This document shows positions 1 to 8,400 of a DNA stretch of 18,127 bases, piece after piece; within the stretch, counting starts at the first letter, position 1; each line of letters opens with the position of its first letter. Where the stretch lies: contig JAENVT010000321.1 in assembly GCA_016650435.1 (NCBI GenBank), forward strand, positions 1 through 18,127. The letters are read 5' to 3'. Position numbers and translations under genes: made by a program. Under the pieces are notes generated by a model. It searched no databases and was not told the DNA's origin. It saw only the letters and a program-made list of their open reading frames with translations. Source of the DNA: Ilumatobacteraceae bacterium (GTDB lineage: Bacteria; Actinomycetota; Acidimicrobiia; Acidimicrobiales; Ilumatobacteraceae).

Positions 1-1419
1 ATCCAAGACTCTGCGCTTGTTAGCGCTGCCGTGCTCAGCAACCGCTATCTCACCAATCGCTTCCTGCCCGACAAAGCCATCGATCTCATCGACGAGGCTG
101 CCAGCAAGCTGCGCATCGAGATCGACTCGTTGCCCACCGAGATCGACGTCGTCCAGCGTCGCATCCTGCAACTGGAGATCGAGCAGGTCGCGCTGGAGAA
201 GGAGTCCGACGCGGCGTCCAAGGAGCGGCTCGACGCGATCGTCGACGAGCTTGCCACCCTCAACGCCCAAGCGCACGAGATGAAGCAGCACTGGGAGGGC
301 GAGAAGCAGGCGATTGACGCGATTCGCTCGCTGAAAGAAGAGTCGGGCCAGCTCGGCCAGCAGCTCGAACGCGAGACCGATCTCGCGGTTGCTGCAGAGA
401 TTCGCTACGGCCGAATGCCAGAGCTCGAGCGTCGCATCGCCGAGGCCACCGAGCATCTCGACCAATTGCAATCGGGTCATCGCATGTTGAAAGAAGAGGT
501 CGACGCCGAAGACATCGCCGAGGTCGTCAGCAAGTGGACGGGTGTGCCCGTCACGCGGTTGATGGAAGGCGAGATGGCCAAGCTCGTGAAGCTCGAGGAG
601 CTTCTGCACCAGCGCGTGATCGGTCAGGATGAGGCGGTCACTGCTGTTGCAAATGCAATCAGGCGGTCACGTGCGGGCCTCAGCGACCCCAATCGTCCCA
701 TCGGTTCGTTCATGTTCCTTGGGCCCACGGGTGTTGGCAAGACCGAGCTCGCCAGAGCCGTCGCCGAGTATCTGTTCGACGACGAGCACGCCATGGTCCG
801 AATCGACATGGGCGAGTACATGGAGAAGTTCTCCGTCAGCCGGCTGATCGGCGCGCCTCCCGGTTACGTCGGATATGACGAGGGCGGCCAGTTGACCGAG
901 GCGGTGCGACGTCGGCCGTACAGCGTTGTGTTGCTCGACGAGATCGAGAAGGCCCATCCCGACGTCTTCAACGTCCTGCTCCAGGTCCTCGACGATGGTC
1001 GCCTGACCGACGGTCAGGGCCGCACTGTCGATTTCACCAACGTGGTATTGGTGATGACCAGCAACCTGCAGGGTGATCCATCGTCATTCTTCAAGCCGGA
1101 GTTCATCAACCGCGTCGACGACATCATTCGATTCCGTTCCCTGACCGAGGCCGATCTCTCGCGCATCGTCACGATCCAACTGGAGCACCTGCGCAACCGG
1201 ATGATCGAGCGACGCCTGACCCTCAACGTCACCGACGCGGCGTTGACGCAACTTGCCCACGACGGATACGACCCATCGTTCGGTGCCCGCCCGTTGAAGC
1301 GTGTGATCCAGCGCGAGATCAGCGATCCCGCAGCCATTCTCATTCTCGAAGGCAAAGCCGTCGAGGGAGACACGATCACCGTCGATTCCGTCGACGGCCG
1401 AATCACCGTCAACGTCTAA
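1..1419 (+). CDS. clpB: ATP-dependent chaperone ClpB, C-terminal part (5' truncated by window edge)
   Basis: ClpB is the cytosolic Hsp100 disaggregase that threads aggregated protein through a hexameric AAA+ ring, working with DnaK. The frame is open from base 1, so the 472 visible residues are only the C-terminal half. Numbering from the window start, residues 1-35 are the end of the first AAA+ module ([12 protein letters not shown]), and about 36-160 form the charged, heptad-rich coiled-coil middle domain that separates ClpB from ClpC and ClpA. The second AAA+ domain follows: linker WTGVPVTRL near 179, Walker A GPTGVGKT at 241-248, pore loop GYVGYD near 288, Walker [10 protein letters not shown] near 311, sensor 1 TSN at 353-355, arginine-finger segment FKPEFINR, and sensor 2 GAR at 428-430. 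It ends with TAA. The stretch between sensor 1 and FKPEFINR is very short (QGDPSSF), lacking a helix that I recall in E. coli and mycobacterial ClpB. All catalytic motifs remain, so it should be active. Confidence 0.96.
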   Translation: MQDSALVSAAVLSNRYLTNRFLPDKAIDLIDEAASKLRIEIDSLPTEIDVVQRRILQLEIEQVALEKESDAASKERLDAIVDELATLNAQAHEMKQHWEGEKQAIDAIRSLKEESGQLGQQLERETDLAVAAEIRYGRMPELERRIAEATEHLDQLQSGHRMLKEEVDAEDIAEVVSKWTGVPVTRLMEGEMAKLVKLEELLHQRVIGQDEAVTAVANAIRRSRAGLSDPNRPIGSFMFLGPTGVGKTELARAVAEYLFDDEHAMVRIDMGEYMEKFSVSRLIGAPPGYVGYDEGGQLTEAVRRRPYSVVLLDEIEKAHPDVFNVLLQVLDDGRLTDGQGRTVDFTNVVLVMTSNLQGDPSSFFKPEFINRVDDIIRFRSLTEADLSRIVTIQLEHLRNRMIERRLTLNVTDAALTQLAHDGYDPSFGARPLKRVIQREISDPAAILILEGKAVEGDTITVDSVDGRITVNV

Positions 1420-1465
1420 CTCCTTCGGGGGACTATGCGATCGCAGCGCCATCGGCTAGAGAAGG

Positions 1466-1481
1466 GGCGGTGATCACCCCC
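1466..1481 (+). promoter_or_regulatory. Palindrome covering the MFS gene start codon
   Basis: GGTGATCACC is a perfect 10-bp palindrome at 1469-1478 that contains the GTG start codon. It can be extended by two more G-C pairs around one C/C mismatch (1466-1481). In mRNA this could fold into a small hairpin that hides the start codon and the end of the ribosome binding site. It may equally be chance in GC-rich DNA. Confidence 0.25.
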
Positions 1482-2630
1482 GACGGCCGGCGCCTCATCG
1501 CCACACGAGGCCTGCGCGGGTATGCCGACGGGCTGGTCGCTGCATCGCTTGCCGGTTACCTCGGCAACCAATTGGGCTACAGCGCGACGCGCATCGGTGT
1601 GATCGTGACCGGCATGCTGCTGGGCTCGGCGGTGCTCACGATGTTCACCGGCACGTGGGGATGGCGCTTCGAGCGCCGCCTGTTGCTGCGCGCCGGCGCG
1701 GTTTTGATGGTGCTCACCGGATTGGTCTTCTTCACGTCGACCTCGTTTCCGTTGCTGCTGGCCTTTGGCGTGATCGGCACCATGAACCCCAGCGGAAGCG
1801 ACGTCAGCGTTGTGCAGCCCATCGAGCAGTCGCTGCTGCCATTGACCACTAGCGACGAACGTCGCTCGCACACCTTCGCCCGCTACTCGTTCTTCGGCGG
1901 AGCACTCGCCTCGCTTGGGGCGCTGTCGGCCGGGTTGCCGGCGCGATTCCATTGGCAACCGGAATCGGTGTTTCTCATCTACACCTTCGCCGGCTTCGCC
2001 ATGCTCGGCGTCTACGCGACGATGTCGCCCCTGGTCGAGGCCGCGGCACAGCCCGCGCCACCCACGCCGCTCGGCCCATCGAAGCGAGTCGTCTACAAAC
2101 TTGCCGCTCTGTTCAGTCTCGACGCGTTCGGCGGTGGCTTTGCCGTGCAGTCGTTGTTGGTGTTGTGGCTGCTGCGTCGACATCACTTCTCGGTGGGCAA
2201 GGCCGGCGCGGTACTGGCGGTCATGCAGATCCTCGCGGCTGCGTCCGGGTTTATTGCTGTGCGGATCGAGCGGCGCATCGGCCCACTGCGAACGATGGCC
2301 TTCACACATCTCCCCGGACAGATCCTGTTGATCAGCGCAGCGCTGATGCCGAGCGCACCACTGGCCGTCGCCTGCCTGATTGCTCGCAGCCTGCTGTCGA
2401 GCATGGACGTTCCCGTGCGCAACGCGTACGTGATGTCGGTAGTCACGCCGGCGGAGCGGGCGGCCGCAGCCAGCGTGACCAACGTGCCACGCAGCCTGGC
2501 CTCGGCGCTGCCACCGATCGCCGCCGGATGGATGCTCGATCGTTCGAACTTCGGCTGGCCGTTGATCATCGCCGGGTCGTTGAAGATCGCCTACGACCTC
2601 TTGCTGTTACGGATGGCGCGCCAGTCTTGA
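1470..2630 (+). CDS. MFS-type membrane transporter
   Basis: The product is a 386-residue polytopic membrane protein. It has about ten to twelve hydrophobic segments, a charged central loop (about residues 190-205) between two halves, and short basic cytoplasmic loops (GWRFERRLLLR near 65-75, RIERRIGPLR near 265-274), which is the usual major facilitator layout. The segment near 310-350, with MDVPVRNAYVMSVV, PAERAAAASVTN and a following PRSLASALPP, resembles the second-half signature of MFS drug or metabolite exporters. Substrate cannot be told from sequence. The GTG start is chosen because a purine-rich GAAGGGG lies just upstream and the hydrophobic region begins soon after. It starts 50 bases after the clpB stop on the same strand, so read-through from clpB is possible. 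Its TGA is 4 bases from the stop of the convergent LtrA-family gene. Confidence 0.85.
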   Translation: MITPDGRRLIATRGLRGYADGLVAASLAGYLGNQLGYSATRIGVIVTGMLLGSAVLTMFTGTWGWRFERRLLLRAGAVLMVLTGLVFFTSTSFPLLLAFGVIGTMNPSGSDVSVVQPIEQSLLPLTTSDERRSHTFARYSFFGGALASLGALSAGLPARFHWQPESVFLIYTFAGFAMLGVYATMSPLVEAAAQPAPPTPLGPSKRVVYKLAALFSLDAFGGGFAVQSLLVLWLLRRHHFSVGKAGAVLAVMQILAAASGFIAVRIERRIGPLRTMAFTHLPGQILLISAALMPSAPLAVACLIARSLLSSMDVPVRNAYVMSVVTPAERAAAASVTNVPRSLASALPPIAAGWMLDRSNFGWPLIIAGSLKIAYDLLLLRMARQS

Positions 2631-2634
2631 CGAG

Positions 2635-3774
2635 CTACGCGACATGACCGACGTCGGCGAGCTCGCGGCTGTGGAATCGCCGCCAGGTGATGGACTGCAT
2701 CAGAGCCAGAATTGCCGCGATGCCGACAACGGCTGCCCATCCTGGCAGCGATGCGCCGACGAGCAACCACGTCGCTATCGCGCCGACAGCAATGAAGCGT
2801 TCGATGGCGAGTCGTCGCTGGACCTGCCATTGGATCTGCAGGCATCCACCAACGAGTATGGCAAAAGCTGCGATCAGCAGCCATCGGTCGGCGTACGGCA
2901 GCGTCGCCTTCGGAGCCGCAACCATGTGCTTCACCACGACGGCGTAGGCGAGAATGCCGGCGACGATGGGGAAGTGTCCGAAGGTGAACAGATCGCGCGC
3001 CACCTGGCCGCGTTGTGCCGTGCGCGACTGCTCCAGCGTGTGTTCGGCGACCTCAGGGATGAACGCGAAGTAGACCCACCACACCACGCATGCCACGGCG
3101 GTCGCGCTGACGAGTCCAATGAAGATCGTGAGCGACAGTCCGATATCTGATGCCGTGGCACCGATTGCCACCAACGCCTCACCCAGCGAGATGATGACGA
3201 ACAGCGTGTGTCGCTCGGCGAAGTGCACTGGGTTGATCACCCACTCGCCGGACGCGCCGCGTATCGCGCTGACGACGTTGGCAAGCGCGGCGATGATCCA
3301 CAACGTCACCCGAGTTCCGTCGTGGGCAATGCCACCGGCAACGACGAACAGCGGGGCGATCGACGCAAACGTGGCGAAGTCGATGAACGCCTGTCGCGTC
3401 GCTGCAACGCGACACGCCTCGATGCCCTGCATGGCGAGCACCAACAACTGCACCGCCATGTAGGCAATGCCGAACCACCGGCCCGATTCGTGAAAGGAGT
3501 TGGGTATCGACACGGCCATCGTCAGCGTTGCTGGAATCGTGCACAGCACCAGCACCCGTGTGTTCGGACGCGCCTGAAGATCGATGGCTGACCCCGCCCA
3601 GGTGAACTGCGACCACTGCCACCAGACCAGCCAAGCGATCAGCACGCCACGCGCCGAGCCCGCGAGCGTCAGCTCGTGGCTGACGAGAGAGGCGATTTGC
3701 GTGACCGCGAAGACGAAGACGAGGTCGAGGAACAGCTCGAGGTTGGTGGCGTGTCGTTGCGTCTCGTCGCTCAC
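2635..3774 (-). CDS. LtrA-family (low temperature requirement A) membrane protein
   Basis: The product has 379 residues and many membrane spans. It opens with the typical family start, an HAT-x-LELFLDLVFVFAVTQ segment at about 8-26, and carries the hallmark motif HFAERHTLFVIISLGEA at 184-200. The family takes its name from a Listeria gene needed for growth in the cold. Its biochemical role is unknown, so no substrate is assigned. The start is GTG at 3774-3772; no good ribosome binding site precedes it. The stop codon of the RHH gene lies only 12 bases upstream, so translation is probably coupled. It appears to be the third gene of a parA-RHH-LtrA operon, an odd pairing of partition-type genes with a membrane protein. 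It ends with TAG, convergent with the MFS gene. Confidence 0.88.
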   Translation of the reverse strand: MSDETQRHATNLELFLDLVFVFAVTQIASLVSHELTLAGSARGVLIAWLVWWQWSQFTWAGSAIDLQARPNTRVLVLCTIPATLTMAVSIPNSFHESGRWFGIAYMAVQLLVLAMQGIEACRVAATRQAFIDFATFASIAPLFVVAGGIAHDGTRVTLWIIAALANVVSAIRGASGEWVINPVHFAERHTLFVIISLGEALVAIGATASDIGLSLTIFIGLVSATAVACVVWWVYFAFIPEVAEHTLEQSRTAQRGQVARDLFTFGHFPIVAGILAYAVVVKHMVAAPKATLPYADRWLLIAAFAILVGGCLQIQWQVQRRLAIERFIAVGAIATWLLVGASLPGWAAVVGIAAILALMQSITWRRFHSRELADVGHVA

Positions 3775-3786
3775 AGCGAGTTGCCG

Positions 3787-4311
3787 TTACCGGTGAGCAC
3801 GAAGCCAGAGCAGCAGCGCAGCAGCCCACAGTTGCTCGTATGGGATGTCGCGACCGAACTCCTCGGCGAGGTCGAGCCGAAGTTCGCCGAGCGCATGATC
3901 GAGATCAAACGGGATCGTTGCCTGAATGAGACGCGGCCCGACAGTCGACTGCTCTGCCAATCGACGCACATCGGCCAGTCGGCGGGCAAGCTCGCCACGT
4001 TGGGCGAGCAACAACTCCAGCGCCTCTGTGGCGACGTCGTCCCAAGTCACGCGGTGGCCTCCGTGGGCCTGTAGCGACAGCTTCAGCCGGCGGGCATCGG
4101 CGTGCAAGGCGTGGGGTACGAGATGACCGCGGAGCCGGCCACCCGCCGTGCCGCGACCGCGCGGTTCGAGGCGGTGCCGTGAAGGGTGGGTCAACGATGC
4201 TCGGAGTGGCGGAACCGGTGAGTCGTCAGCATCTCCACCGGTGCGCGGGGGAGCCTTCTGCAGCCGATCGGCGAACCGCTTGGCCAACTCGTCGCGCTTC
4301 GAGGTGGGCAC
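3787..4311 (-). CDS. Small ParA-partner candidate with two RHH-like motifs
   Basis: The product has 174 residues and no family I can name. Its C-terminal two thirds hold two segments that both fit a ribbon-helix-helix pattern: about 62-103 (strand, then PHALHADARRLKLSL, a Gly-Gly turn, then VTWDDVATEALELLL) and about 128-171 (strand IQATIPFDL, helix, FGRDIPY turn, then EQLWAAALLLWL). RHH proteins bind DNA as dimers through the paired strands, so two motifs in one chain could give a single-chain dimer-like fold or a tetramer across two sites. The N-terminus (about 5-20) is a Lys/Arg-rich helix followed by a disordered stretch. In small RHH partition proteins such as ParG, a basic tail of this kind stimulates the ParA ATPase. 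The GTG start overlaps the parA TAG by one base, so the two are surely coupled. The open frame extends further upstream inside parA, but that part is Arg/Pro-rich out-of-frame shadow. The RHH assignment is inference by pattern. Confidence 0.72.
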   Translation of the reverse strand: MPTSKRDELAKRFADRLQKAPPRTGGDADDSPVPPLRASLTHPSRHRLEPRGRGTAGGRLRGHLVPHALHADARRLKLSLQAHGGHRVTWDDVATEALELLLAQRGELARRLADVRRLAEQSTVGPRLIQATIPFDLDHALGELRLDLAEEFGRDIPYEQLWAAALLLWLRAHR

Positions 4312-5162
4312 TAGACCAACTCGGGAACGGCGAAGCGCCAACCTCGGCGTTGGATCAGCTCGTAGGCGACGTGACGGTAGGCGGTTGCCGATCGGGCGGT
4401 GTGGTGATACGCGCCGACCGGTAGGCCGACAAGATGGGCCTCGCCGAACTTTGCATCCTCGGGAATCTTGTTGCGGAACAATGGGACCTCGAATCGCTCG
4501 GCGATCTCGCGGATCTGTTCTTCGGCAACTCGTCGATAGACATTGGCGCCCCAGATGCGCATTCTGATGATGCCGTAGACCTCGGGGCGCGCGTTCAGAT
4601 CGGCGCTTGTTCGGATCGCGTTGAGAATTGTCGGGAGCTCCGTGACCGGCCCGGCCTCTGGCACCATCGGGACGAGCGCACCTGACGATCCGCTGAGCGC
4701 AGCGGCGACCACGCCCGACTGATGACCCGGCGTGTCGACGAGAACAATGTCCCACCGCTCACGCGCCGCGTCGAGAAGGTCGACCAAGCGGCTGCGCACC
4801 CAAGGATCGGTGAGCTGCCTACCGGCATGACCCATGGAGACTTCGTCTGCGGGAAGCACGTCGAGGTTTGGGTGGACGTCGCGTATGAGCGCCTCGTCCA
4901 TCTCGGCGCGACCGAGCAGTACCGCGCCGACATCGGCAACGTCTCGCATGCCGGGCGTGCGTCGCGGAGCGGCGTCGCCGAGAAATACCGATTGCCCGGT
5001 CTGCTGGTCGAGATCGATGACGAGCACTCGCGCCCCGCACGTCGACAGGGCGTAGGCGAGGTTGAACGTGAGCGACGTTTTACCGGCGCCGCCTTTGGTA
5101 TGGGCAACGGTGATGACCTCGCCCAACGGTGCGAGCGGGATGGGAGGGGGCAGCTGGCTCAT
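4311..5162 (-). CDS. parA: ParA-family partition/positioning ATPase
   Basis: The product is a 283-residue P-loop ATPase of the ParA/MinD group, which forms ATP dimers on the nucleoid and moves a cargo bound to a partner protein. It shows the deviant Walker A KGGAGKTS at 23-30 with signature Lys23, the switch I strand VLVIDLDQQ at 46-54 (the usual DLDPQ has Q in place of P), and Walker B DIVLVDTPG at 138-146. There is no N-terminal helix-turn-helix extension, which fits the short type Ib ParA class that pairs with RHH partners rather than with classical ParB. The ATG at 5162 is preceded by GGGAG at 5171-5167, four bases away. Longer in-frame starts would run into the divergent gene. It overlaps the RHH gene by one base. 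The 14-bp palindrome 24-37 bases upstream suggests autoregulation. No replication gene accompanies it. Confidence 0.9.
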   Translation of the reverse strand: MSQLPPPIPLAPLGEVITVAHTKGGAGKTSLTFNLAYALSTCGARVLVIDLDQQTGQSVFLGDAAPRRTPGMRDVADVGAVLLGRAEMDEALIRDVHPNLDVLPADEVSMGHAGRQLTDPWVRSRLVDLLDAARERWDIVLVDTPGHQSGVVAAALSGSSGALVPMVPEAGPVTELPTILNAIRTSADLNARPEVYGIIRMRIWGANVYRRVAEEQIREIAERFEVPLFRNKIPEDAKFGEAHLVGLPVGAYHHTARSATAYRHVAYELIQRRGWRFAVPELV

Positions 5163-5185
5163 GCAGCTCCCAGCGTCACATGTCG

Positions 5186-5199
5186 TGACTTTAAAGTCA
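5186..5199. promoter_or_regulatory. 14-bp perfect palindrome, candidate parA operator
   Basis: TGACTTTAAAGTCA reads the same on both strands. With one mismatched pair the symmetry extends to 5183-5202. It lies between the parA start codon (5162) and a possible -10 box at 5213-5208, so a bound dimer would sit on the expected transcription start. Binding by the RHH protein of the same operon is inference from how RHH partition proteins usually autoregulate. Confidence 0.5.
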
Positions 5200-5207
5200 T
5201 GAGCTGG

Positions 5208-5213
5208 ATCGTA
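5208..5213 (-). promoter_or_regulatory. Possible -10 box for parA
   Basis: On the minus strand TACGAT matches four of six positions of TATAAT, including the key TA...T. It would place transcription start near 5201, at the edge of the 14-bp palindrome. No convincing -35 is spaced for it, which is common in high-GC actinobacteria. A perfect minus-strand TTGACA occurs at 5270-5265, but no good -10 lies 16-18 bases downstream of it. Confidence 0.3.
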
Positions 5214-5222
5214 GCGCACGAC

Positions 5223-5267
5223 TGCACATATGCATATATGCAAATCAAATGCACAGTATTGAACTGT
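5223..5267. repeat. AT-rich island with phased TGCA boxes and inverted repeats
   Basis: In 40 bases (5223-5262) there are only 13 G/C, in strong contrast to the GC-rich surroundings. TGCA occurs at 5223, 5231 and 5239, exactly 8 bp apart, giving three head-to-tail octamers (TGCACATA, TGCATATA, TGCAAATC). A fourth TGCA is at 5250. TGCATATATGCA (5231-5242) is a perfect 12-bp palindrome. ACAGT (5253-5257) and ACTGT (5263-5267) form an inverted pair. Short tandem boxes at fixed spacing are what RHH partition proteins such as omega recognise, so this is a candidate centromere-like or operator site. It could also simply be a promoter region. Confidence 0.45.
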
Positions 5268-5346
5268 CAAGGTCTCGGCAAGTTTGCCGATGAGAAACGT
5301 GGTGGGAACAGGGACAACGACACAATGCGTGCGCCCGAGTGGTGCA

Positions 5347-5365
5347 ATCCGTTCGACGAACGGAT
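5347..5365. promoter_or_regulatory. 19-bp inverted repeat, candidate operator for the giant gene
   Basis: ATCCGTTCGACGAACGGAT has two perfect 9-bp arms around a single central A. It lies 91 bases upstream of the ATG of the giant repeat gene and outside any credible coding frame. Length and symmetry fit a dimeric regulator site. A terminator is unlikely, since a 1-base loop cannot form and no T run follows. The cognate regulator is unknown. I see no clear -35/-10 pair for the giant gene. Confidence 0.45.
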
Positions 5366-5455
5366 GGCCCGGCCGCGGCATCGATGAGCGTAGGGATGCA
5401 GCGCGCTCCGACTGTGACTCACTAGTAACGGTAGGACGGGCGGGCTCCCCGAGCC

Positions 5456-8400
5456 ATGCCTGACCGCGGAAGTTCGCCCCGCAGGGCGCGCCGGCGGAGT
5501 GGCCTGCGCAGTAGCGCCCTCGCGACGGCCCTCGTCGGCGCGTCTGTTCTCGTCGGCACCGGCCTATTCGTCTCGTCGGCTGCTGCAGCGGCGTTGTGTG
5601 CCACACCTCCGCTGACCGGAACGACGAGCGCGACCGGTGTGATCGACACCTACTACCCGGGGCTGACGACGATCACAGCGGGCACGGCAAGCACCACCGT
5701 CACGGTTGGCGCGAGCCGCGGCTCGGCCACGCCGATCGCCGTGGGCGATCTCGTCTTGGTTGTTCAGATGCAAGGCGCGCAGATCGACTCCACCAATACA
5801 GACGCGTACGGCGACGGTGTGTCATCGGCGACGGCGTCGGGCTACCTCAACACCTCGTTCATTGCCGGGCAGTACGAGTACGCCACGGTGCGGTCAGTGG
5901 TCGGTGCCGTCGTCGGCCTCAACGGCGCCGGCGCCAACGGCGGGCTCGTCAACACATTCGTCAACGCCAACGAGTCGGCGACACAGGGTCAGCAACGCTT
6001 CCAAGTAGTACGCGTGCCGCAGTACTCGTCGGCCTCGTTCACGGCAGCGACGCCTCCTCTCGCCGTCGCCTGGGATGGCTCGAGCGGTGGCATCGTGGCA
6101 CTCGATGTCGCCAACGACCTCAACCTGAACGGAACAACGATCGACACCACCGGTCAAGGTTTCCGCCCAGGCCTTCAACGCACCCGCAGCGGTGCGACCG
6201 GCTTGGCCAACACCGACTACCGCACGGCGACGGCTCAGACCGCCAACGGTCAAAAGGCCGAGGGCATTGCGGGCACTGCGAAGTGGACAACGGGTGCGCT
6301 CGACACCGTCGGCGACGGGTACCCGAACGGCGACTTCGGTCGTGGCGCACCGGGCAATGCCGGCGGTGGCGGAACCGACGGCAACCCGACGGCCAACGAT
6401 CAGAACTCGGGCGGCGGCGGTGGCGGCAACGGCGGCGCCGGCGGCCAGGGTGGCAACACGTGGTCGTCGAACTTGGATCGTGGCGGTCACGGCGGAGTCG
6501 TGGTACCCGGCACCGCGAGCCGCGTCTTTCTCGGCGGCGGCGGCGGCGCGGGCAGCGACAACAACGCCGTCGGCTCGTCGGCCGGTGGAGCCGGCGGTGG
6601 CATGGTGCTGGTGCGTGCCGGCAGCTTGTCGGGAACCGGAACGATCATCGCCGATGGTGCACCCGGAAACGCGAGCGGACAGGACGGCAGCGGCGGTGGT
6701 GGCGCGGGCGGCTCGGCGGTCGTGCTGACCACATTGACGGGCGCGGCGAGCGGCATTGGCGGTCTCACGGTCAATGCTCGCGGTGGCGCCGGTGGAAATG
6801 AGACGCACGCCTCTCAGCACGGGCCGGGCGGTGGTGGTGGCGGCGGGCGAGTGGTCACCTCAGCGGCCACGGCGTCGACCGTCGCCACTGGCGGCATCAA
6901 CGGGATCCACGTGGCAACCTCGAGCGCGTACGGTGCTACTGCGGGCGCAGCGGGCGCCTCGTCGACCACTGCCGTGATCGGCGACGCCCCCGGTACCAAC
7001 ACCGGTTCGCAGTGCATCGACGTCAGCGTCACCAAGTCGGCCAGTCCCACACCGGTGATCCCCGGCCAGACGGTGACCTACACCGTCGTCGCAACCAACA
7101 ACGGCCCATACCCTCGCAGCGGCACTGCGCCGGTGGTTGTGACCGACACGCTGCCTGCGGCGCTCAGTGCAGCGACATGGACGTGCACCGCCTCGACCGG
7201 GTCCAGCTGCACCGCCAGTGGAAGCGGCTCGTTGAGCACGACGGCCAACCTCGAGGTCGGAGACTCGGCCACCTACACGATCACGGCGACACTGTCGGCA
7301 ACGTTCACGGGAACGCTGTCGAACACTGCAACCGTTGCCGGCCCGGGGGCGATCCCCGAGCTCAACTCAGTGGACAACACGGCGACAGCTGCCGTGCTCG
7401 CCGAGCCACACGTCAACCTCGGCGTGACCAAGACTGATGGTGTTGCCTCGGCCGTGCCGGGAACCAACGTCGCGTACACCATCGTGGCGTCCAATGTCGG
7501 ACCATCGACTGCGACCAATGCGTCGATCACCGACGCACTGCCGAGCGGCACAACGTCGGGCACATGGACATGTGTCGCGGGCGGCGGCGGCACCTGCGGA
7601 GCGGCAAGCGGGACGATGCCGATGTCGACGACCGCAACCCTGTCGCCGGCCGGTTCCGTCACGTACACCGTGATCGTTGCCGTGTCATCGACCGCGACGG
7701 GTTCGCTGGCCAACTCGGTGACGATCACCGCGCCCGCTGGTGCTGTCGAGACCAACTCGGCCAACAACGTTGCCACCGACACCGACTCCTTGACGCCAAA
7801 TGCTGACCTGTCGATCACCAAGACCGACGGTCTCGCCACCATCAACGCCGGCACCTCGTTGACCTACACAGTCGTCGCCTCGAACGCCGGCCCCTCCGCC
7901 ATCACCAACGCGATCGTCACCGACACCATGCCGGCGAACCTCTCCGGCGTGACGTGGACGTGCACAGCCTCGGCTGGTTCGAGTTGCCCGGCTTCTGGCT
8001 CCGGCAGTATCTCCGCTTCGGCCAACGTCCTCTCCGGCGGCTTGGTCACGTTTACCGTCAACGCCACAGTGCTGTCGACAGCGACCGGGACGGTGTCGAA
8101 CACCGCCACGGTTGCCTTGCCCGTTGGCTCCACCGACCCGACTCCCGCCAACAACTCGGCTACCGACACCACCACGATCACCCGTCGCGCCGACGTGTCG
8201 ATCACCAAGACCGACGGCAGCGCGACAGAGATCCCCGGCTCGACCGTGACCTACACCATCGTCGCCTCGAACGCCGGTCCGTCGGCGGCGGTCGCCACCA
8301 CCATCACCGACACGATGCCCGCCACCCTCTCGGGTGCGACGTGGACATGTATGGCTTCGGCCGGCTCCACGTGCCCGGCGTCGGGCTCCGGCAACATCAG

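Noticed and set aside
1416..2309. 297-codon minus-strand frame opposite the MFS gene
   Set aside because: The product is rich in His, Gln, Arg and Gly with no hydrophobic core or motif. The plus strand encodes a clear membrane protein.
4312..4755. Upstream extension of the RHH gene to a start at 4755
   Set aside because: It lies wholly within parA in another frame and is low-complexity Arg/Pro/Ser. The GTG at 4311, overlapping the parA stop, is the natural start.
5265..5270. Perfect minus-strand TTGACA as the parA -35 box
   Set aside because: No acceptable -10 lies 16-18 bases downstream (TGATTT is the sequence there), so I did not call a promoter on it.
5163..5606. Longer parA start at 5606
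   Set aside because: It would overlap the signal peptide of the divergent gene and add a non-conserved Arg-rich tail. The ATG at 5162 has a GGGAG site and places Walker A at the normal distance from the N-terminus.
5596..6801. 401-codon plus-strand frame inside the giant gene
   Set aside because: It is extremely Arg/His-rich shadow translation of the Gly-rich coding region in another frame. The frame from 5456 has the signal peptide and domains.
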